DNA from: Candidatus Lightella neohaematopini
GTDB lineage: Bacteria > Pseudomonadota > Gammaproteobacteria > Enterobacterales > Enterobacteriaceae
Assembly: GCA_025728315.1 (NCBI GenBank)
Contig: JAOBJW010000002.1
Span: forward strand, 1 to 64,000
Length of the DNA stretch: 64,000 nt
Reading direction: 5' to 3'
Made by a program: the position numbers and the translations under genes. The notes below the pieces were generated by a model that was given only the letters and a program-made list of their open reading frames with translations, searched no databases and had not been told where the DNA came from. Shown here piece by piece: positions 29,977 to 41,392 of the stretch. The first letter of the stretch is position 1; each line of letters begins with the position of its first letter.

Positions 29977-31716
29977 TTATATTTTATTAAATTTTTGTAA
30001 TTTGTATAATTTATAATAATAATTACGTTTTTTTAATAAAAAATCATGTGTCCCACATTCTATAATACTACCTTTATGTAAAACTACTATTTTGTCAGCA
30101 TGGATAATAGTAGATAATCTATGAGCAATAACAATTAGTGTTAAATTTTTACGAATTTTATTAATTACTTTTGCGATAGCTAATTCTGTACCATAATCAA
30201 TATTAGAGGTTGCTTCATCTAAAATTAATATTTTAGGATGTAATATTAAAGCTCTTGCTAATGTTAATAATTGTCTTTGTCCAGCAGATAAAGAATTACC
30301 ATATTCACTAAGTTTAGTAAATAATCCATTAGGTAAAGAATGTACTAATGATGCTAATTTAATCTGTTTTAGTATAGTCCATATATCATTTTCCTTAATA
30401 TTACTACCAAGCGATAAATTTTCATATATTGTATCAGCCATAATAACTGGATCTTGTTGTACCATTAGTATGCCATTATGAATTACTTCATGAGATAGAG
30501 TTTCAATTGATCTATTATCTAAAAATATAGTATTTTCACTAATTGGATAATTACCTACTATAAGATTAGCTAAAGTACTTTTACCACTACCAGTACGTCC
30601 AACTAAAGCAATGAAGTATTTGTCGGGTATAATAATATTTATATTACTAAGTATATTTATATTATTATTATAAGAAAAATTTAAATTTCTTATAACTATA
30701 TTACCATTACTAAGTAATTTATTATCTAATCCGTATTTTTGTATTGGACTATCCATTAATTTAAATATACGCTCTCCTGCTACTATAGCTTGTTGAATAA
30801 TAGATTGTTGAGATGTTAATTCTATTAGTGGTTCATTTAATCTACTTAAATAGTTAATAAATGCATATAATACACCAACACTAATTAGTTGTTTATTAAA
30901 ACTAAAAATAAGTAAAATACTACATAAAAGTATAGAAAAAAGTAAATTTAATAAAGGTCGTAATAAATAACCATCTAATTTTAGAGTCAGCATACGTAAT
31001 TTAAAATGTATATTGCTAGCTCTTTTTAATTTATTTGCAAAACGTTTTTGTTGACAAAATTGCTGTATAATTAACATACCACTAATAGTTTCGTTAAAAA
31101 AACTATTAATTTTTGCTACATAAGAACGTAATTTTCTAACTATTGGAGTACAATAGTATTGATATAACCACATTACTAAAAATACTAATGGAAATAATAA
31201 TAATGAAACGCAAGCTAATTGATAACTTAATAAAAACATAGCTATTAACATAGCAATAATTAAAGCTATACTACGTAATACTGATGATATTACTGTAAGA
31301 AATAAGTCTTTTACTACTTCTGTATCATTAGTAATGCAAGATATTAGTTGTCCAACTGATTTATTATCAAATATTTTAATTGGTTGTCTTAAAATTGTAT
31401 TCATTAAGTCAATTCTTAATTGTTGAACAATATCTATGGAAGTTTTGTTAAATTTCAATGATTGGTAATAACGTAATATTACAGATTTAATTTGTAGTAT
31501 AATAAATGTTATTAATAATATTATTATAATAAATATAGATAATTTTTGGTTAGTCAAAAAATTGTCTATAAAATAACTAATAATCATTGTGCCAGTTACT
31601 TCATCTAGTGAAGCAAAGCATAACATGAATATAGCAATAATTATTGTTTTTTGATGATTTGTGCTATAATTCAATAGCCTTTTTAAAGTAGACCAAAGAT
31701 TCTTCCAATTATTCAT
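29977..31716 (-). CDS. mdlB: ABC transporter permease/ATPase MdlB
   Basis: Half-transporter of the multidrug/lipid exporter family, thought to pair with MdlA as a heterodimer in the inner membrane. Six membrane helices cover about residues 1-310. The ATPase domain has Walker A VGRTGSGKST, Q-loop MVQQDPV, signature LSAGQRQLL, Walker B ILILDEATS and H-switch IAHRLST. It has 579 residues (E. coli 593) and lies 17 bp after mdlA. Mdl pairs are kept in several insect symbionts; the true substrate is unknown. Confidence 0.95.
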   Translation of the reverse strand: MNNWKNLWSTLKRLLNYSTNHQKTIIIAIFMLCFASLDEVTGTMIISYFIDNFLTNQKLSIFIIIILLITFIILQIKSVILRYYQSLKFNKTSIDIVQQLRIDLMNTILRQPIKIFDNKSVGQLISCITNDTEVVKDLFLTVISSVLRSIALIIAMLIAMFLLSYQLACVSLLLFPLVFLVMWLYQYYCTPIVRKLRSYVAKINSFFNETISGMLIIQQFCQQKRFANKLKRASNIHFKLRMLTLKLDGYLLRPLLNLLFSILLCSILLIFSFNKQLISVGVLYAFINYLSRLNEPLIELTSQQSIIQQAIVAGERIFKLMDSPIQKYGLDNKLLSNGNIVIRNLNFSYNNNINILSNINIIIPDKYFIALVGRTGSGKSTLANLIVGNYPISENTIFLDNRSIETLSHEVIHNGILMVQQDPVIMADTIYENLSLGSNIKENDIWTILKQIKLASLVHSLPNGLFTKLSEYGNSLSAGQRQLLTLARALILHPKILILDEATSNIDYGTELAIAKVINKIRKNLTLIVIAHRLSTIIHADKIVVLHKGSIIECGTHDFLLKKRNYYYKLYKLQKFNKI

Positions 31717-31733
31717 TATTTACCAAGATTATT

Positions 31734-33473
31734 TTATTTAAGAGTAACTTTTAGTTGCTGATAATGGTATATTTTTTTATACCATGTAGATTGTTTTAAT
31801 AAAAAGGAATGTGTACCTTGTTCTATTATATTACCATTATTAAATACTAAAATATGATCAGCATGTTTTATAGAGTTTAATTTATGACTAATAATAATTA
31901 ATGTTTTATTTTTCTTCCATTTATGTATATTACTAAGTATTTGATTCTCAGTTTCTGTATCTACTGCGGATAATGCATCATCTAAAATTAATATATCAGC
32001 AGAATCCGATAATAAAGATCTAGCTATAGCTATTCTTTGTTTTTGTCCTCCAGACAACATCATTCCTCTTTCTCCTACTTTAGTATAATAACCATTAGGT
32101 AAATTAATAATTTCTTGATGTATACAGGCTATATTTGTAACTTTTTTTATATCATTAAAGTTAATATTAGGTCTACCTAAAGTAATATTATTTATTATAC
32201 TATCAGAAAACAAAAAATTATTTTGATTAACTACAGATAATTTACTTCTCCATTCATTTAATATTAATGAATATAACGGTATATTATGATACAGTATTTC
32301 ACCATTTTCCAAATCAAAATTTCTTAAAATTAATGCTAATAAAGTGCTTTTACCAGAACCAGTAGGACCACATATACCTATAATTGATCCTGCTTTAATA
32401 ATATAATTAATATTACTTAACACAATTTTATTAGTTTTTGGATATGAAAATGTTTCAATTTTTAAAATTATATCTCCTTGATAACTGGGTAAATTTAATT
32501 TACCGTCAATAATTTTATAGGATTCATTTAACATCTGATTAATTCTAGTATAAGCTGCACTACCCCGTTCTACAATATTAAACATCCAAGCTAACGCTAA
32601 CATTGGCCAAATCATTAATCCTAAATACATAATAAAACTAGTAAGTTGTCCTAATGTCATTTGTTTGTTAATTACTAACCAGCTACCTCCAAATACAGCT
32701 AATAAATTAGATAATCCTATAGTTAGATAAATTATTGGGTCAAATCTTGAATCAATTAGAGCAACATCCATATTTTTTTTACTAGTATCTATTGCTATAT
32801 CAGTAAAATATTTTAATTGTCTTTGTTCAATACCAAATATCTTAATCATTCTTATATTAGTTAGATCCTCTTGAACTCTACTATTCAGTAAAGAAAATGA
32901 TGCTTGTGCTGAACGAAAATATTGATGTAATTTTTTACCATCGTTATTAATTATAAACGCCATTATTGGCATAGGAGCTAGTGATAATATAGTTAGCTTC
33001 CAATCTATTTTTAATACCATAATAAATATTACAGAACATCCTATTACTAAGGAATCTACTAATGTTAATACTCCTTCACCAGCTGCAAATACAACACGAT
33101 CAACATCATTAGTTGCTCTAGCTATTAAATCTCCAGTTCTATAATTAGAATAAAATTCCGGTGATTGATTACTTAGTAAGTGGTATAACTTATTACGTAA
33201 TTCAACAGCTAATTTATAAGCTGATCCGAACAGTAATATTCTCCAAGCATAACGTAACCAGTAAGCAATAACTGCAATAATAATCATTATTATTATAATG
33301 TATATTATATATAATCGATTATAAGATTTTAACAATACAGTATCAACAATATTACCAACCATAATTGGAGGTATTAATTGTAATAAAGCAATTAAAAATA
33401 ATATTATTATAGCTCCAATATAATGACGCCATTCTCGATAAAAGAACCATTTTAATTGTTTAAATAATCTCAC
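31734..33473 (-). CDS. mdlA: ABC transporter permease/ATPase MdlA
   Basis: Partner half-transporter of MdlB. Membrane helices occupy about 1-300 (RREWR-like start, then YRTGDLIARATNDVDRVVF). The nucleotide-binding domain has Walker A GPTGSGKST, signature MLSGGQKQR, Walker B ILILDDALSAVD and the switch His in ISHKL. I choose the GTG at 33473 (VRLFKQLKWFF), which aligns with the E. coli N-terminus MRLFAQLSWYF and has GGA upstream; the frame is open to an ATG at 33551, which would add 26 residues with no counterpart. Length 579 from the GTG. Confidence 0.93.
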   Translation of the reverse strand: MRLFKQLKWFFYREWRHYIGAIIILFLIALLQLIPPIMVGNIVDTVLLKSYNRLYIIYIIIIMIIIAVIAYWLRYAWRILLFGSAYKLAVELRNKLYHLLSNQSPEFYSNYRTGDLIARATNDVDRVVFAAGEGVLTLVDSLVIGCSVIFIMVLKIDWKLTILSLAPMPIMAFIINNDGKKLHQYFRSAQASFSLLNSRVQEDLTNIRMIKIFGIEQRQLKYFTDIAIDTSKKNMDVALIDSRFDPIIYLTIGLSNLLAVFGGSWLVINKQMTLGQLTSFIMYLGLMIWPMLALAWMFNIVERGSAAYTRINQMLNESYKIIDGKLNLPSYQGDIILKIETFSYPKTNKIVLSNINYIIKAGSIIGICGPTGSGKSTLLALILRNFDLENGEILYHNIPLYSLILNEWRSKLSVVNQNNFLFSDSIINNITLGRPNINFNDIKKVTNIACIHQEIINLPNGYYTKVGERGMMLSGGQKQRIAIARSLLSDSADILILDDALSAVDTETENQILSNIHKWKKNKTLIIISHKLNSIKHADHILVFNNGNIIEQGTHSFLLKQSTWYKKIYHYQQLKVTLK

Positions 33474-33733
33474 TATTTTATCCAATAATTTTAAAAATAT
33501 AGATATTTCAATAAATTTATAATAGAAATTAGTATTTATTGATAATAGCAAATACTAATTAGTATGTATTTTAATATATTAATAATTATTAGTATTCTTA
33601 TTTATTAGAATTAAAATTTAAATTAATATTATACTTTTTATTTATAAATTAATATAAAAATTTTTATTTTAAGTACTTGAATAGATACTAATAAATTAGT
33701 TTTAATAAAAATTATGATTAATATCTATTACAA

Positions 33734-36052
33734 TTATACTAATGCTAAGTTAGTTACGTCATCAATGGAATTAACTAATTTTATATTAATTTTATCTAAG
33801 ATATTTTTTGGTATATTTTTTAAATTATGTTGATTATCATAAGGTATTAAAACAGTTTCAATACCACTTCTATGAGCAGCTAATAATTTTTCTTTTAAAC
33901 CACCAATGGGTAGTACATTTCCATTTAATGTAATTTCTCCAGTCATAGCTATATTATTTTTAATAGGTTTTTTTGATAACGAAGATATTAAAGCAGTATA
34001 TATAGCAATACCAGCACTAGGACCATCTTTAGGTATAGCTCCTTCAGGAACATGTACATGAATATCTGTTTTTTTATAAAATATTGGATTTATTTTAAAT
34101 TTATTAACATTTGATCTAACAACAGTAAGAGCAATTTTTATTGATTCTTGCATAACTTTTCCTAAAGATCCAGTATAAATTAATTTACCGTTACCAGATA
34201 CACAAATAGTCTCAATAATTAATAGATCACCTCCAGAATCAGTCCAAGCTAATCCATTTACTTGTCCTATTATATTTTTATTATTTTTACATTTAAAATG
34301 AATTTTTTTTATACCAATAAAATCACTTAAATTATTATTATCGATTTTAATATTACTAATGTTATTATCTGTTAATATCAATTTAACTGTCTTTCTACAT
34401 ATTTTTGATATTTCTCGTTCTAAATTACGAACTCCTGCCTCTCTTGTATAATATCTAATAATATTTAATACTGCATTATTATCTATATATAATTCTTTAT
34501 TTTTTAAAGCATTTTTTTTAATTTGTTTAGGTATTAAATATTTTTTTGCAATATTAAGTTTTTCTTCTTCAGAATATCCAGAAATTCTAATTATTTCCAT
34601 TCTATCTAGTAAAGGAGGTATTATATTAGTAGAATTAGCAGTTGCAATAAACATGACATGAGATAAATCATAATCAATTTCTAAATAATTATCATTGAAT
34701 GTTTTATTTTGTTCTGGATCTAATGCTTCTAATAAAGCTGATGCAGGATCGCCTCTCATATCAAAAGATATTTTATCAATTTCATCTAATAAAAATACAG
34801 GATTAATTACTTTACTTTTAGAAATTTTTTGTATTAATTTTCCCGGCATAGATCCAATATATGTTCTACGGTGACCACGTATTTCAGCTTCATCTCTCAT
34901 TCCTCCAAGAGACATATGTACATATTTTCTTCCAGTAGCTTTTGCTATTGATTTACCTAATGAAGTTTTACCTACACCTGGTGGTCCTATTAAACATAAT
35001 ATTAATCCATTTACTTTGTTACTTCTATTTTGCACAGCTAAGTATTCTAATATATATTCTTTTACTTGATCTAAGCCATAATGATCATTATCTAAAATAT
35101 TTTTAGCTACAAATAAATCTTTTTTTATTTTACTACGTTTATTCCATGGAATTGTTAACATCCAATCTATGTAACTTCTTACAACAGTAGCTTCTGCTGA
35201 TATAGGTGACATCATTTTTAGTTTATATAATTCATTTTTAGTTTTGTCTTTAGCTATCTTTGGCATTTTAGATAATTTTATTTTATTTAATAGAGTACTA
35301 TACTCATCAGAAATATTATCTATTTCACCTAATTCTTTTTGTATAGCTTTAATTTGTTCATTTAGATAATATTCTTTTTGACTTTTTTCCATTTGTTTTT
35401 TTATTCTATTATGAATACTTTTATCTAATTTCAATAAATTAATTTCTGATTCTATAATAATAGCTAATTTTTCTAATCTTTTAGAAATGTCATTTATTTC
35501 TAATAATAATTGTTTATCAGCTATTTTTAGAGGTATATGAGTTACTATAGTATTAATTAAAGTATTTGCATCTTCTATACTATTTATTAATTTTATTACT
35601 TCTGGAATAATTTTATTATTTAATTTTATATAATTATTAAATTGATTAATTATAACTCTTACTAAAGTATTTTGTTCTTCCTTGTATTCATTTAAATCAA
35701 AAAGATGTATTATTTCAGCTGTAAAATAATTATCATGATCTTCTAATTTTTTTATTTGTGCTCTAGTATAACCCTTTACAAGTATTTTTATAGTTCCATC
35801 AGCTAATTTAATCATTTGTAATATATGAGCTACAGTACCTACTGAAAATAAATCATTAATACTAGGATTATCATTAGATGATTCTTTTTGAGTAACTAAC
35901 ATAATTTGTTTATCTTTACTCATAGCTATTTCTAAACATTTAATGGATTTTTCTCGACCAATAAACAATGGTACTACTATATTTGGATATATTACTATAT
36001 CTCTTAGTGGTAATACTGGAATAATTTTATTTACAGAATCATGATCAGTCAT
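33734..36052 (-). CDS. lon: ATP-dependent protease Lon
   Basis: Cytoplasmic AAA+ serine protease for misfolded proteins. N-terminal substrate domain begins VLPLRDIVIYPNIVVPLFIGRE; Walker A GPPGVGKTSLGKSI and Walker B VFLLDEIDKI; the proteolytic domain carries the Ser-Lys dyad in PKDGPSAGIAIYTAL (Ser) and IGGLKEKLLAA (Lys). Length is 772 (E. coli 784). It follows clpX at a distance of 125 bp, the same clpP-clpX-lon order as in E. coli; hupB and ppiD downstream are gone. Confidence 0.97.
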   Translation of the reverse strand: MTDHDSVNKIIPVLPLRDIVIYPNIVVPLFIGREKSIKCLEIAMSKDKQIMLVTQKESSNDNPSINDLFSVGTVAHILQMIKLADGTIKILVKGYTRAQIKKLEDHDNYFTAEIIHLFDLNEYKEEQNTLVRVIINQFNNYIKLNNKIIPEVIKLINSIEDANTLINTIVTHIPLKIADKQLLLEINDISKRLEKLAIIIESEINLLKLDKSIHNRIKKQMEKSQKEYYLNEQIKAIQKELGEIDNISDEYSTLLNKIKLSKMPKIAKDKTKNELYKLKMMSPISAEATVVRSYIDWMLTIPWNKRSKIKKDLFVAKNILDNDHYGLDQVKEYILEYLAVQNRSNKVNGLILCLIGPPGVGKTSLGKSIAKATGRKYVHMSLGGMRDEAEIRGHRRTYIGSMPGKLIQKISKSKVINPVFLLDEIDKISFDMRGDPASALLEALDPEQNKTFNDNYLEIDYDLSHVMFIATANSTNIIPPLLDRMEIIRISGYSEEEKLNIAKKYLIPKQIKKNALKNKELYIDNNAVLNIIRYYTREAGVRNLEREISKICRKTVKLILTDNNISNIKIDNNNLSDFIGIKKIHFKCKNNKNIIGQVNGLAWTDSGGDLLIIETICVSGNGKLIYTGSLGKVMQESIKIALTVVRSNVNKFKINPIFYKKTDIHVHVPEGAIPKDGPSAGIAIYTALISSLSKKPIKNNIAMTGEITLNGNVLPIGGLKEKLLAAHRSGIETVLIPYDNQHNLKNIPKNILDKINIKLVNSIDDVTNLALV

Positions 36053-36177
36053 TTAATCCTTCTTAGGAAATAAGATATTAAATTAAATTAATTTATTCAA
36101 CATAGGTAATTTTACTATTAATTAACTTATTAAAAATTTTTAAATGAAATAAATTATATTAATTAAATTTTTTATTT

Positions 36178-37413
36178 TTACTTATTAAATATTAATATCG
36201 GGTCTAATGATTTATTAATTACTGATTCATTAATTAATATTTTATTTACTATATTTTTTGATGGTAAGTTATACATAGTTTCTAATAGTATATTTTCTAT
36301 AATAGAACGCAATCCTCTAGCCCCGGTTTTATATTTAACTGCTTGATTAGCAATAGCTAAAAGAGCTTTACTACAAAATTCTAATTTAATATTGTCTAAA
36401 TCAAAAATAGTTTGATATTGTTTAACTAATGAATTTTTAGGTTTACTTAAAATTTGTACTAACATATCTACATCTGGTTCTTCTAACACAGCTATAATTG
36501 GTAAACGTCCAACAAATTCTGGTATTAATCCAAATTTAATTAAATCTTCTGGTTTTGTTTTTAATAAAATATTATTATCTAATACTTTATTATTTTTAAT
36601 TTTAGCACAAAATCCAATGCCATAATTAGTTTCTACTCTTCTTTTTATTATATTTTTTAAACCAGAAAATGCTCCACCACAAATAAATAAAATATTAGAT
36701 GTTTCTACTTGTATGAAATCTTGTTGTGGATGTTTTCTTCCTCCTTTTGGAGGTACTAATGCAGTAGTACCTTCTATTAATTTTAATAACGCTTGTTGTA
36801 CTCCCTCTCCAGAAACATCTCTAGTAATAGATGGATTATCTGTTTTTCTAGAAATTTTATCAATTTCATCTATATATATTATACCACTCTGTGCTTTTTT
36901 TACATTAAAATCACACTTTTGTAATAGTTTTTGTATTATATTTTCTACATCTTCTCCAACATAACCAGCTTCAGTTAATGTGGTAGCATCAGCTATAGCG
37001 AATGGTACATCAACTGAATTTGCTAGTGTCTCTGCAAGAAGAGTTTTACCACTACCAGTTGGTCCTATTAGCAAAATATTACTTTTGCCTAACTTAATAT
37101 CATTATTTTTATTAACACAAATCCTTTTATAATGATTACAAACAGCAACAGACAATATTTTTTTTGCTTGTTCTTGTCCAATTACATAATTGTCTAGACA
37201 ATGTTTTATTTGACGAGGACTAATTGATAGATTTTTATTACTATATTCATCATCTTTTTTTTCTTCATTTATTATTTTATTGCATAAATTAATACATTCA
37301 TTACAAATATATACAGATGATCCAGCAATTAATTTTTTAACTTCCTTTTGACTCTTACCACAAAAGGAACAATATAACAACTTATCTAATTCATTATTTT
37401 CTTTATCTATCAT
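36178..37413 (-). CDS. clpX: ClpXP ATPase subunit ClpX
   Basis: AAA+ unfoldase that delivers substrates to ClpP. N-terminal zinc-binding domain with the Cys4 pattern CSFCGKSQ...CNECINLC (about 15-45). Walker [15 protein letters not shown], Walker [11 protein letters not shown], the pore loop AGYVGEDVE and the ClpP-contacting segment ending in IGFCAK (IGF loop) are all retained. 411 residues (E. coli 424). It lies 34 bp after clpP and is presumably co-transcribed. Confidence 0.97.
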   Translation of the reverse strand: MIDKENNELDKLLYCSFCGKSQKEVKKLIAGSSVYICNECINLCNKIINEEKKDDEYSNKNLSISPRQIKHCLDNYVIGQEQAKKILSVAVCNHYKRICVNKNNDIKLGKSNILLIGPTGSGKTLLAETLANSVDVPFAIADATTLTEAGYVGEDVENIIQKLLQKCDFNVKKAQSGIIYIDEIDKISRKTDNPSITRDVSGEGVQQALLKLIEGTTALVPPKGGRKHPQQDFIQVETSNILFICGGAFSGLKNIIKRRVETNYGIGFCAKIKNNKVLDNNILLKTKPEDLIKFGLIPEFVGRLPIIAVLEEPDVDMLVQILSKPKNSLVKQYQTIFDLDNIKLEFCSKALLAIANQAVKYKTGARGLRSIIENILLETMYNLPSKNIVNKILINESVINKSLDPILIFNK

Positions 37414-37447
37414 AAATATCTCTTGTGCATATTAAAAATAATACATA

Positions 37448-38077
37448 CTATTGACGATTTATTATTATTGAATCTATTATACCATATTCTAATGCTTCAT
37501 TAGCAGATAAAAAATAATCTCTTTCAGTATCTCTTGATACTTTATCAAAAGATTTATTAGTATGCTTTGATATTAAACTATTAATTTTACTTTTAATATT
37601 TAATATTTCTTTTGTTTGTATTTCTATATCAGATGCTTGACCATTAAAACCACCAATTGGTTGGTGAATCATAACTCTAGAATTTGGTAGACAAAATCTT
37701 TTACCTTTAGTTCCAGCCATTAATAATAATGCTCCCATAGAAGCCGCTTGTCCTATACATAATGTACTAACATCTGGTTTTACAAACTGAATAACATCAT
37801 AAATAGCCATACCTGCATTAATAACTCCACCTGGAGAATTAATATAAAGATATATATCTTTCTCAGGATTTTCTGCTTCCAAAAATATTATTTGAGCAAC
37901 TATCACACTTGCCATATAATCTTCTATTTTTCCAGTTATAAATATTATTCTTTCTTTTAGTAAACGAGAAAATATATCATATGCTCGTTCACTATACGAT
38001 AATTTTTCGACTACAATTGGAACTAAGTTATTACTGTAATTTTTCATACTAATATGTGAAATTATTTTATTTAACAT
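37448..38077 (-). CDS. clpP: ClpP protease subunit
   Basis: Serine peptidase of the ClpXP complex. The catalytic Ser is in [11 protein letters not shown] and the His in [28 protein letters not shown] is typical. Length 209 (E. coli precursor 207), so the short N-terminal propeptide is probably still there. A Shine-Dalgarno AAGGAA sits eight bases before the ATG. tig (trigger factor), which precedes clpP in E. coli, is not found upstream. Confidence 0.97.
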   Translation of the reverse strand: MLNKIISHISMKNYSNNLVPIVVEKLSYSERAYDIFSRLLKERIIFITGKIEDYMASVIVAQIIFLEAENPEKDIYLYINSPGGVINAGMAIYDVIQFVKPDVSTLCIGQAASMGALLLMAGTKGKRFCLPNSRVMIHQPIGGFNGQASDIEIQTKEILNIKSKINSLISKHTNKSFDKVSRDTERDYFLSANEALEYGIIDSIIINRQ

Positions 38078-38508
38078 TAATTTATTTCCTTATATAATTA
38101 AATACTTTAAAATTTTGACATTATTAATTAATTTTGCACAGGACCATAATAAACTAATTATAAACATAATGTATAAACTATACCACATTATGATAGTTGG
38201 TTATACTAAATAAGTAATAAGTAATGCGAATTAAATTGTATTAAATTCTGATATATAATTTTGTTTAACTATTAAATAATTTTTTACGAGAAAATTTTTA
38301 CTATTATTTTATTTTATAAATAAAAAATGATAGTTTTTATTGAAAATAATTACTGTATCCATAATTATATTATGATAAGGTATATCCTTTTAAAAAAAGA
38401 TTGGTATTATATAGTTTCCGTTAATTAATTATTAACTTGTTTTTTATTTAAATGTTTTTAACACTTAAGCTTGTTAACAATAAAGAAAGTAGCTTCATTT
38501 AAATCAAT
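38078..38508. other. Largest gene-free stretch: divergent clpP-cyoA spacer
   Basis: About 430 bp between the divergent clpP and cyoA genes. In E. coli the genes tig, bolA, yajG and ampG lie here; I recognise no remnant of any. The region should contain both promoters, but I see no convincing pair of -35 and -10 boxes. An imperfect hairpin at 38300-38333 (ACTATTATTTTATTTT against AATAAAAAATGATAGT) is followed by T5 and could stop transcription in either direction. Confidence 0.45.
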
Positions 38509-39354
38509 ATGAATATTATAAAAAAGGTTTTTTTATCTTTAATCGTTGTTACATTATTTGGTTGTGATTCTAGATTAGTAATATTTAATCCAACTGGACA
38601 AATAGGTATAGAAGAAAAACTAATTATAGTAACAGCAATAAAACTTATGTCAATTATTGTTATACCAGTAATAATAATGACTTTATTTTTTGTTATTAAG
38701 TATAGATCATCAAATACTACAGCATTATATAAGCCAGAATGGTGTAAATCTAAAATTATAGAACTATTTATATGGGTTATACCTTTTATAATTGTACTAA
38801 TATTATCTAACATCACAATAAATAGTGCTAAAAAATTAGATCCTAGCAGATCAATAATAATTTCTGATGTCCAACCTATTAAAATAAATGTTATATCGTT
38901 AAATTGGAAATGGCTATTTATATATCCTGATTTTAAAATTGCTTCAATTAATGAAATATATATTCCGGTAAATGTACCAATAATTTTTAATGTTACTTCT
39001 GATTCTGTTATGAATTCATTTTTTATACCCCAATTAGGTAGTCAAATTTATGCTATGAATAACATGTGTTCTAGATTAAATTTAATTGCTAATAAAATTG
39101 GTATTTATAAAGGTATATCATCTAATTTTAGTGGTAGTGGATTCTCTGGTATGAAATTTAATATATTTGTTGTAAACAATAATAAATTTAATTTATGGAT
39201 TAATAAGGTTAAATCTTATAAGACTAAACTAACTAGTTTTTTAGATTATAAAAAATTATCTTTACCTAGTAAATTTGATTCAGTAAAATACTTTTCTAAA
39301 GTAGATAATAAAATTTTTTATTATATTATAAATAAAAATAATTTAGATAAATAA
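38509..39354 (+). CDS. cyoA: Cytochrome bo3 ubiquinol oxidase subunit II
   Basis: Periplasm-facing lipoprotein subunit of the terminal quinol oxidase. A signal peptide ends in the lipobox LFGC (Cys19), two membrane helices follow (about 42-65 and 85-105), then a cupredoxin-fold domain with WKWLFIYPDF and MNSFFIPQLGSQIYAM; as expected for quinol oxidases the CuA ligands are absent. 281 residues (E. coli 315), shorter at the C-terminus. It heads the complete cyoABCDE operon. Confidence 0.96.
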   Translation: MNIIKKVFLSLIVVTLFGCDSRLVIFNPTGQIGIEEKLIIVTAIKLMSIIVIPVIIMTLFFVIKYRSSNTTALYKPEWCKSKIIELFIWVIPFIIVLILSNITINSAKKLDPSRSIIISDVQPIKINVISLNWKWLFIYPDFKIASINEIYIPVNVPIIFNVTSDSVMNSFFIPQLGSQIYAMNNMCSRLNLIANKIGIYKGISSNFSGSGFSGMKFNIFVVNNNKFNLWINKVKSYKTKLTSFLDYKKLSLPSKFDSVKYFSKVDNKIFYYIINKNNLDK

Positions 39355-39419
39355 TTATTTATTAATATCATTCTATGATATTTAGAAATAGAAAATTATT
39401 TTGGTTATAGGAAAATAAA

Positions 39420-41387
39420 ATGTTTGGTAGATTAAAAATAAGTGATATCCCATATAATGAACCGATTATTGTATTTACTTTTATATTTATTATATTAGTT
39501 AGCACAATTACAATATTTACTATCAGTTATTTTGGTAAATGGAAATATTTATGGAATAATTGGTTAACTTCATTGGATCATAAAAAAATTGGTATAATGT
39601 ATATAATAACTTCGATAGTAATGCTATTAAGAGGATTTATCGATGCTATTATGATGAGAACTCAACAAATGTTAGCATCTTCTAATATGCAAGAAGGATT
39701 TTTATCACCACATCATTATAATCAGATTATTACTGTTCATGGAGTTATAATGATAATATTTATGGCTACTCCATTCATAATTGGTTTAATGAATATTATT
39801 ATTCCTCTACAGATAGGTTGTCGTGATTTAGCTTTTCCATTTTTAAATTCTTTAAGTTTTTGGTTATTTATGGTAGGTGTTATATTAATAAATTTATCAC
39901 TAGGAATAGGTGAATTTGCACAAACTGGGTGGACTGCTTATCCACCATTATCTGAAAAAATTTATAGTCCAGGTGTTGGAGTAGACTATTGGATTTGGAG
40001 TATGCAAATAGCTGGGATTAGTACTACTATTACCGGGATAAATTTTATCGTTACTATATTATTTATGCGTACTCCAAATATGAGCATAATGAATATGCCA
40101 GTTTTTACCTGGGCAACATTATGTACAAATATATTGATTATTTTAGCATTTCCAATATTAGCTGTAACTATAATGCTACTAACTTTAGATCGTTATTTAG
40201 GAATGCATTTTTTTACCCAAGATATGGGTGGTAATCCAATGATGTACATTAATTTATTCTGGTCTTGGGGTCACCCTGAAGTATACATATTGGTATTACC
40301 AGTATTTGGTATTTTCTCTGAAGTAGTTGCTACTTTCTCACAAAAAAGTTTATTTAATTATAAAACATTAATTTTTGCTACTATAATTATTACAGTATTG
40401 GCATTTTGTGTTTGGTTACATCATTTTTTTACTATGGGAGCTGGATCAAATGTTAATTCATTTTTTGGTATTATGACAATGATAATTGCTATTCCTACTG
40501 GTGTAAAAGTATTCAACTGGTTATTTACTATGTATAGAGGGAAAATTATTATTAATACGATTATGTTATGGACTATTGGATTTATTATTACATTTGTAAT
40601 TGGTGGAGCAGCAGGGGTACTACTAGCATTACCAACAGCAAATTATGTTTTACACAATAGTTTATTTGTTGTTGCTCATTTTCATAATGTAATTATTGGT
40701 GGGGTTTTATTTGGTTGTTTTGCTGGTGCTACTTATTGGTTCCCAAAAATTTTTGGTTTTATATTAAATGAAGTATGGGGTAAAATATCTTTCTGTCTTT
40801 GGATTATTGGTTTCTATATAGCATTTATGCCTCTATACATATTAGGGTTTATGGGTATGACTCGTCGTCTAAGTCAATCTATAGATTCAAATTTTCATAA
40901 TTTATTAACTATATCCTTTATTGGGGTAATAATTATAATGTTTGGAATATTATCTCAAATAATACAAGTAATAATTAGTGTAAAAAATAGAAAAAATAAT
41001 ATTGCTACTAATGATCCATGGAATGGAAGAACTTTAGAATGGTTTACTTCATCACCACCATCAGTGTATAATTTTTCAATTATACCTAAAATAAGAAATA
41101 CAATTGATACTTTTTGGTTTATGAAAAAAGATACAAAAAATAATATAAAGTTAAAGTATCAACCAATTTTTTTACCTAAAAATACAAGTTTTGGTATAAT
41201 AATTTCAATATTTGGATTATTATTTTGTTTTTCTATGATTTGGTATATTTGGTGGTTATCATATATTAGTATATTAGGAGTAGTTACTTCTATTATTATA
41301 TATAATGTTAAAAATAAGGAATATTATTATTTTTCAATTAATAAAATAAAGGCTATTGAAAATAATAAATATATTAAAAATAACTAA
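39420..41387 (+). CDS. cyoB: Cytochrome bo3 ubiquinol oxidase subunit I
   Basis: Catalytic haem-copper subunit that reduces oxygen to water and pumps protons. Ligand histidines are seen in ITVHGVIMI (low-spin haem), [12 protein letters not shown] (CuB and cross-linked Tyr), WLHHFFTMG (two CuB His) and [12 protein letters not shown] (haem ligands). The quinol-site residues near the N-terminus (IMMRTQQ) are kept. 655 residues (E. coli 663). AGGAA precedes the ATG. It implies an oxygen-respiring life in host tissue. Confidence 0.98.
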   Translation: MFGRLKISDIPYNEPIIVFTFIFIILVSTITIFTISYFGKWKYLWNNWLTSLDHKKIGIMYIITSIVMLLRGFIDAIMMRTQQMLASSNMQEGFLSPHHYNQIITVHGVIMIIFMATPFIIGLMNIIIPLQIGCRDLAFPFLNSLSFWLFMVGVILINLSLGIGEFAQTGWTAYPPLSEKIYSPGVGVDYWIWSMQIAGISTTITGINFIVTILFMRTPNMSIMNMPVFTWATLCTNILIILAFPILAVTIMLLTLDRYLGMHFFTQDMGGNPMMYINLFWSWGHPEVYILVLPVFGIFSEVVATFSQKSLFNYKTLIFATIIITVLAFCVWLHHFFTMGAGSNVNSFFGIMTMIIAIPTGVKVFNWLFTMYRGKIIINTIMLWTIGFIITFVIGGAAGVLLALPTANYVLHNSLFVVAHFHNVIIGGVLFGCFAGATYWFPKIFGFILNEVWGKISFCLWIIGFYIAFMPLYILGFMGMTRRLSQSIDSNFHNLLTISFIGVIIIMFGILSQIIQVIISVKNRKNNIATNDPWNGRTLEWFTSSPPSVYNFSIIPKIRNTIDTFWFMKKDTKNNIKLKYQPIFLPKNTSFGIIISIFGLLFCFSMIWYIWWLSYISILGVVTSIIIYNVKNKEYYYFSINKIKAIENNKYIKNN

Positions 41388-41392
41388 AGATC

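Noticed and set aside
33474..33551. N-terminal extension of MdlA from an ATG at 33551
   Set aside because: The added 26 residues have no counterpart in MdlA, while the GTG at 33473 aligns exactly with the E. coli start and has a GGA upstream.
38499..38816. 105-codon frame on the minus strand
   Set aside because: Antisense of the 5' part of cyoA; the sense protein is strongly conserved and the antisense one resembles nothing known.
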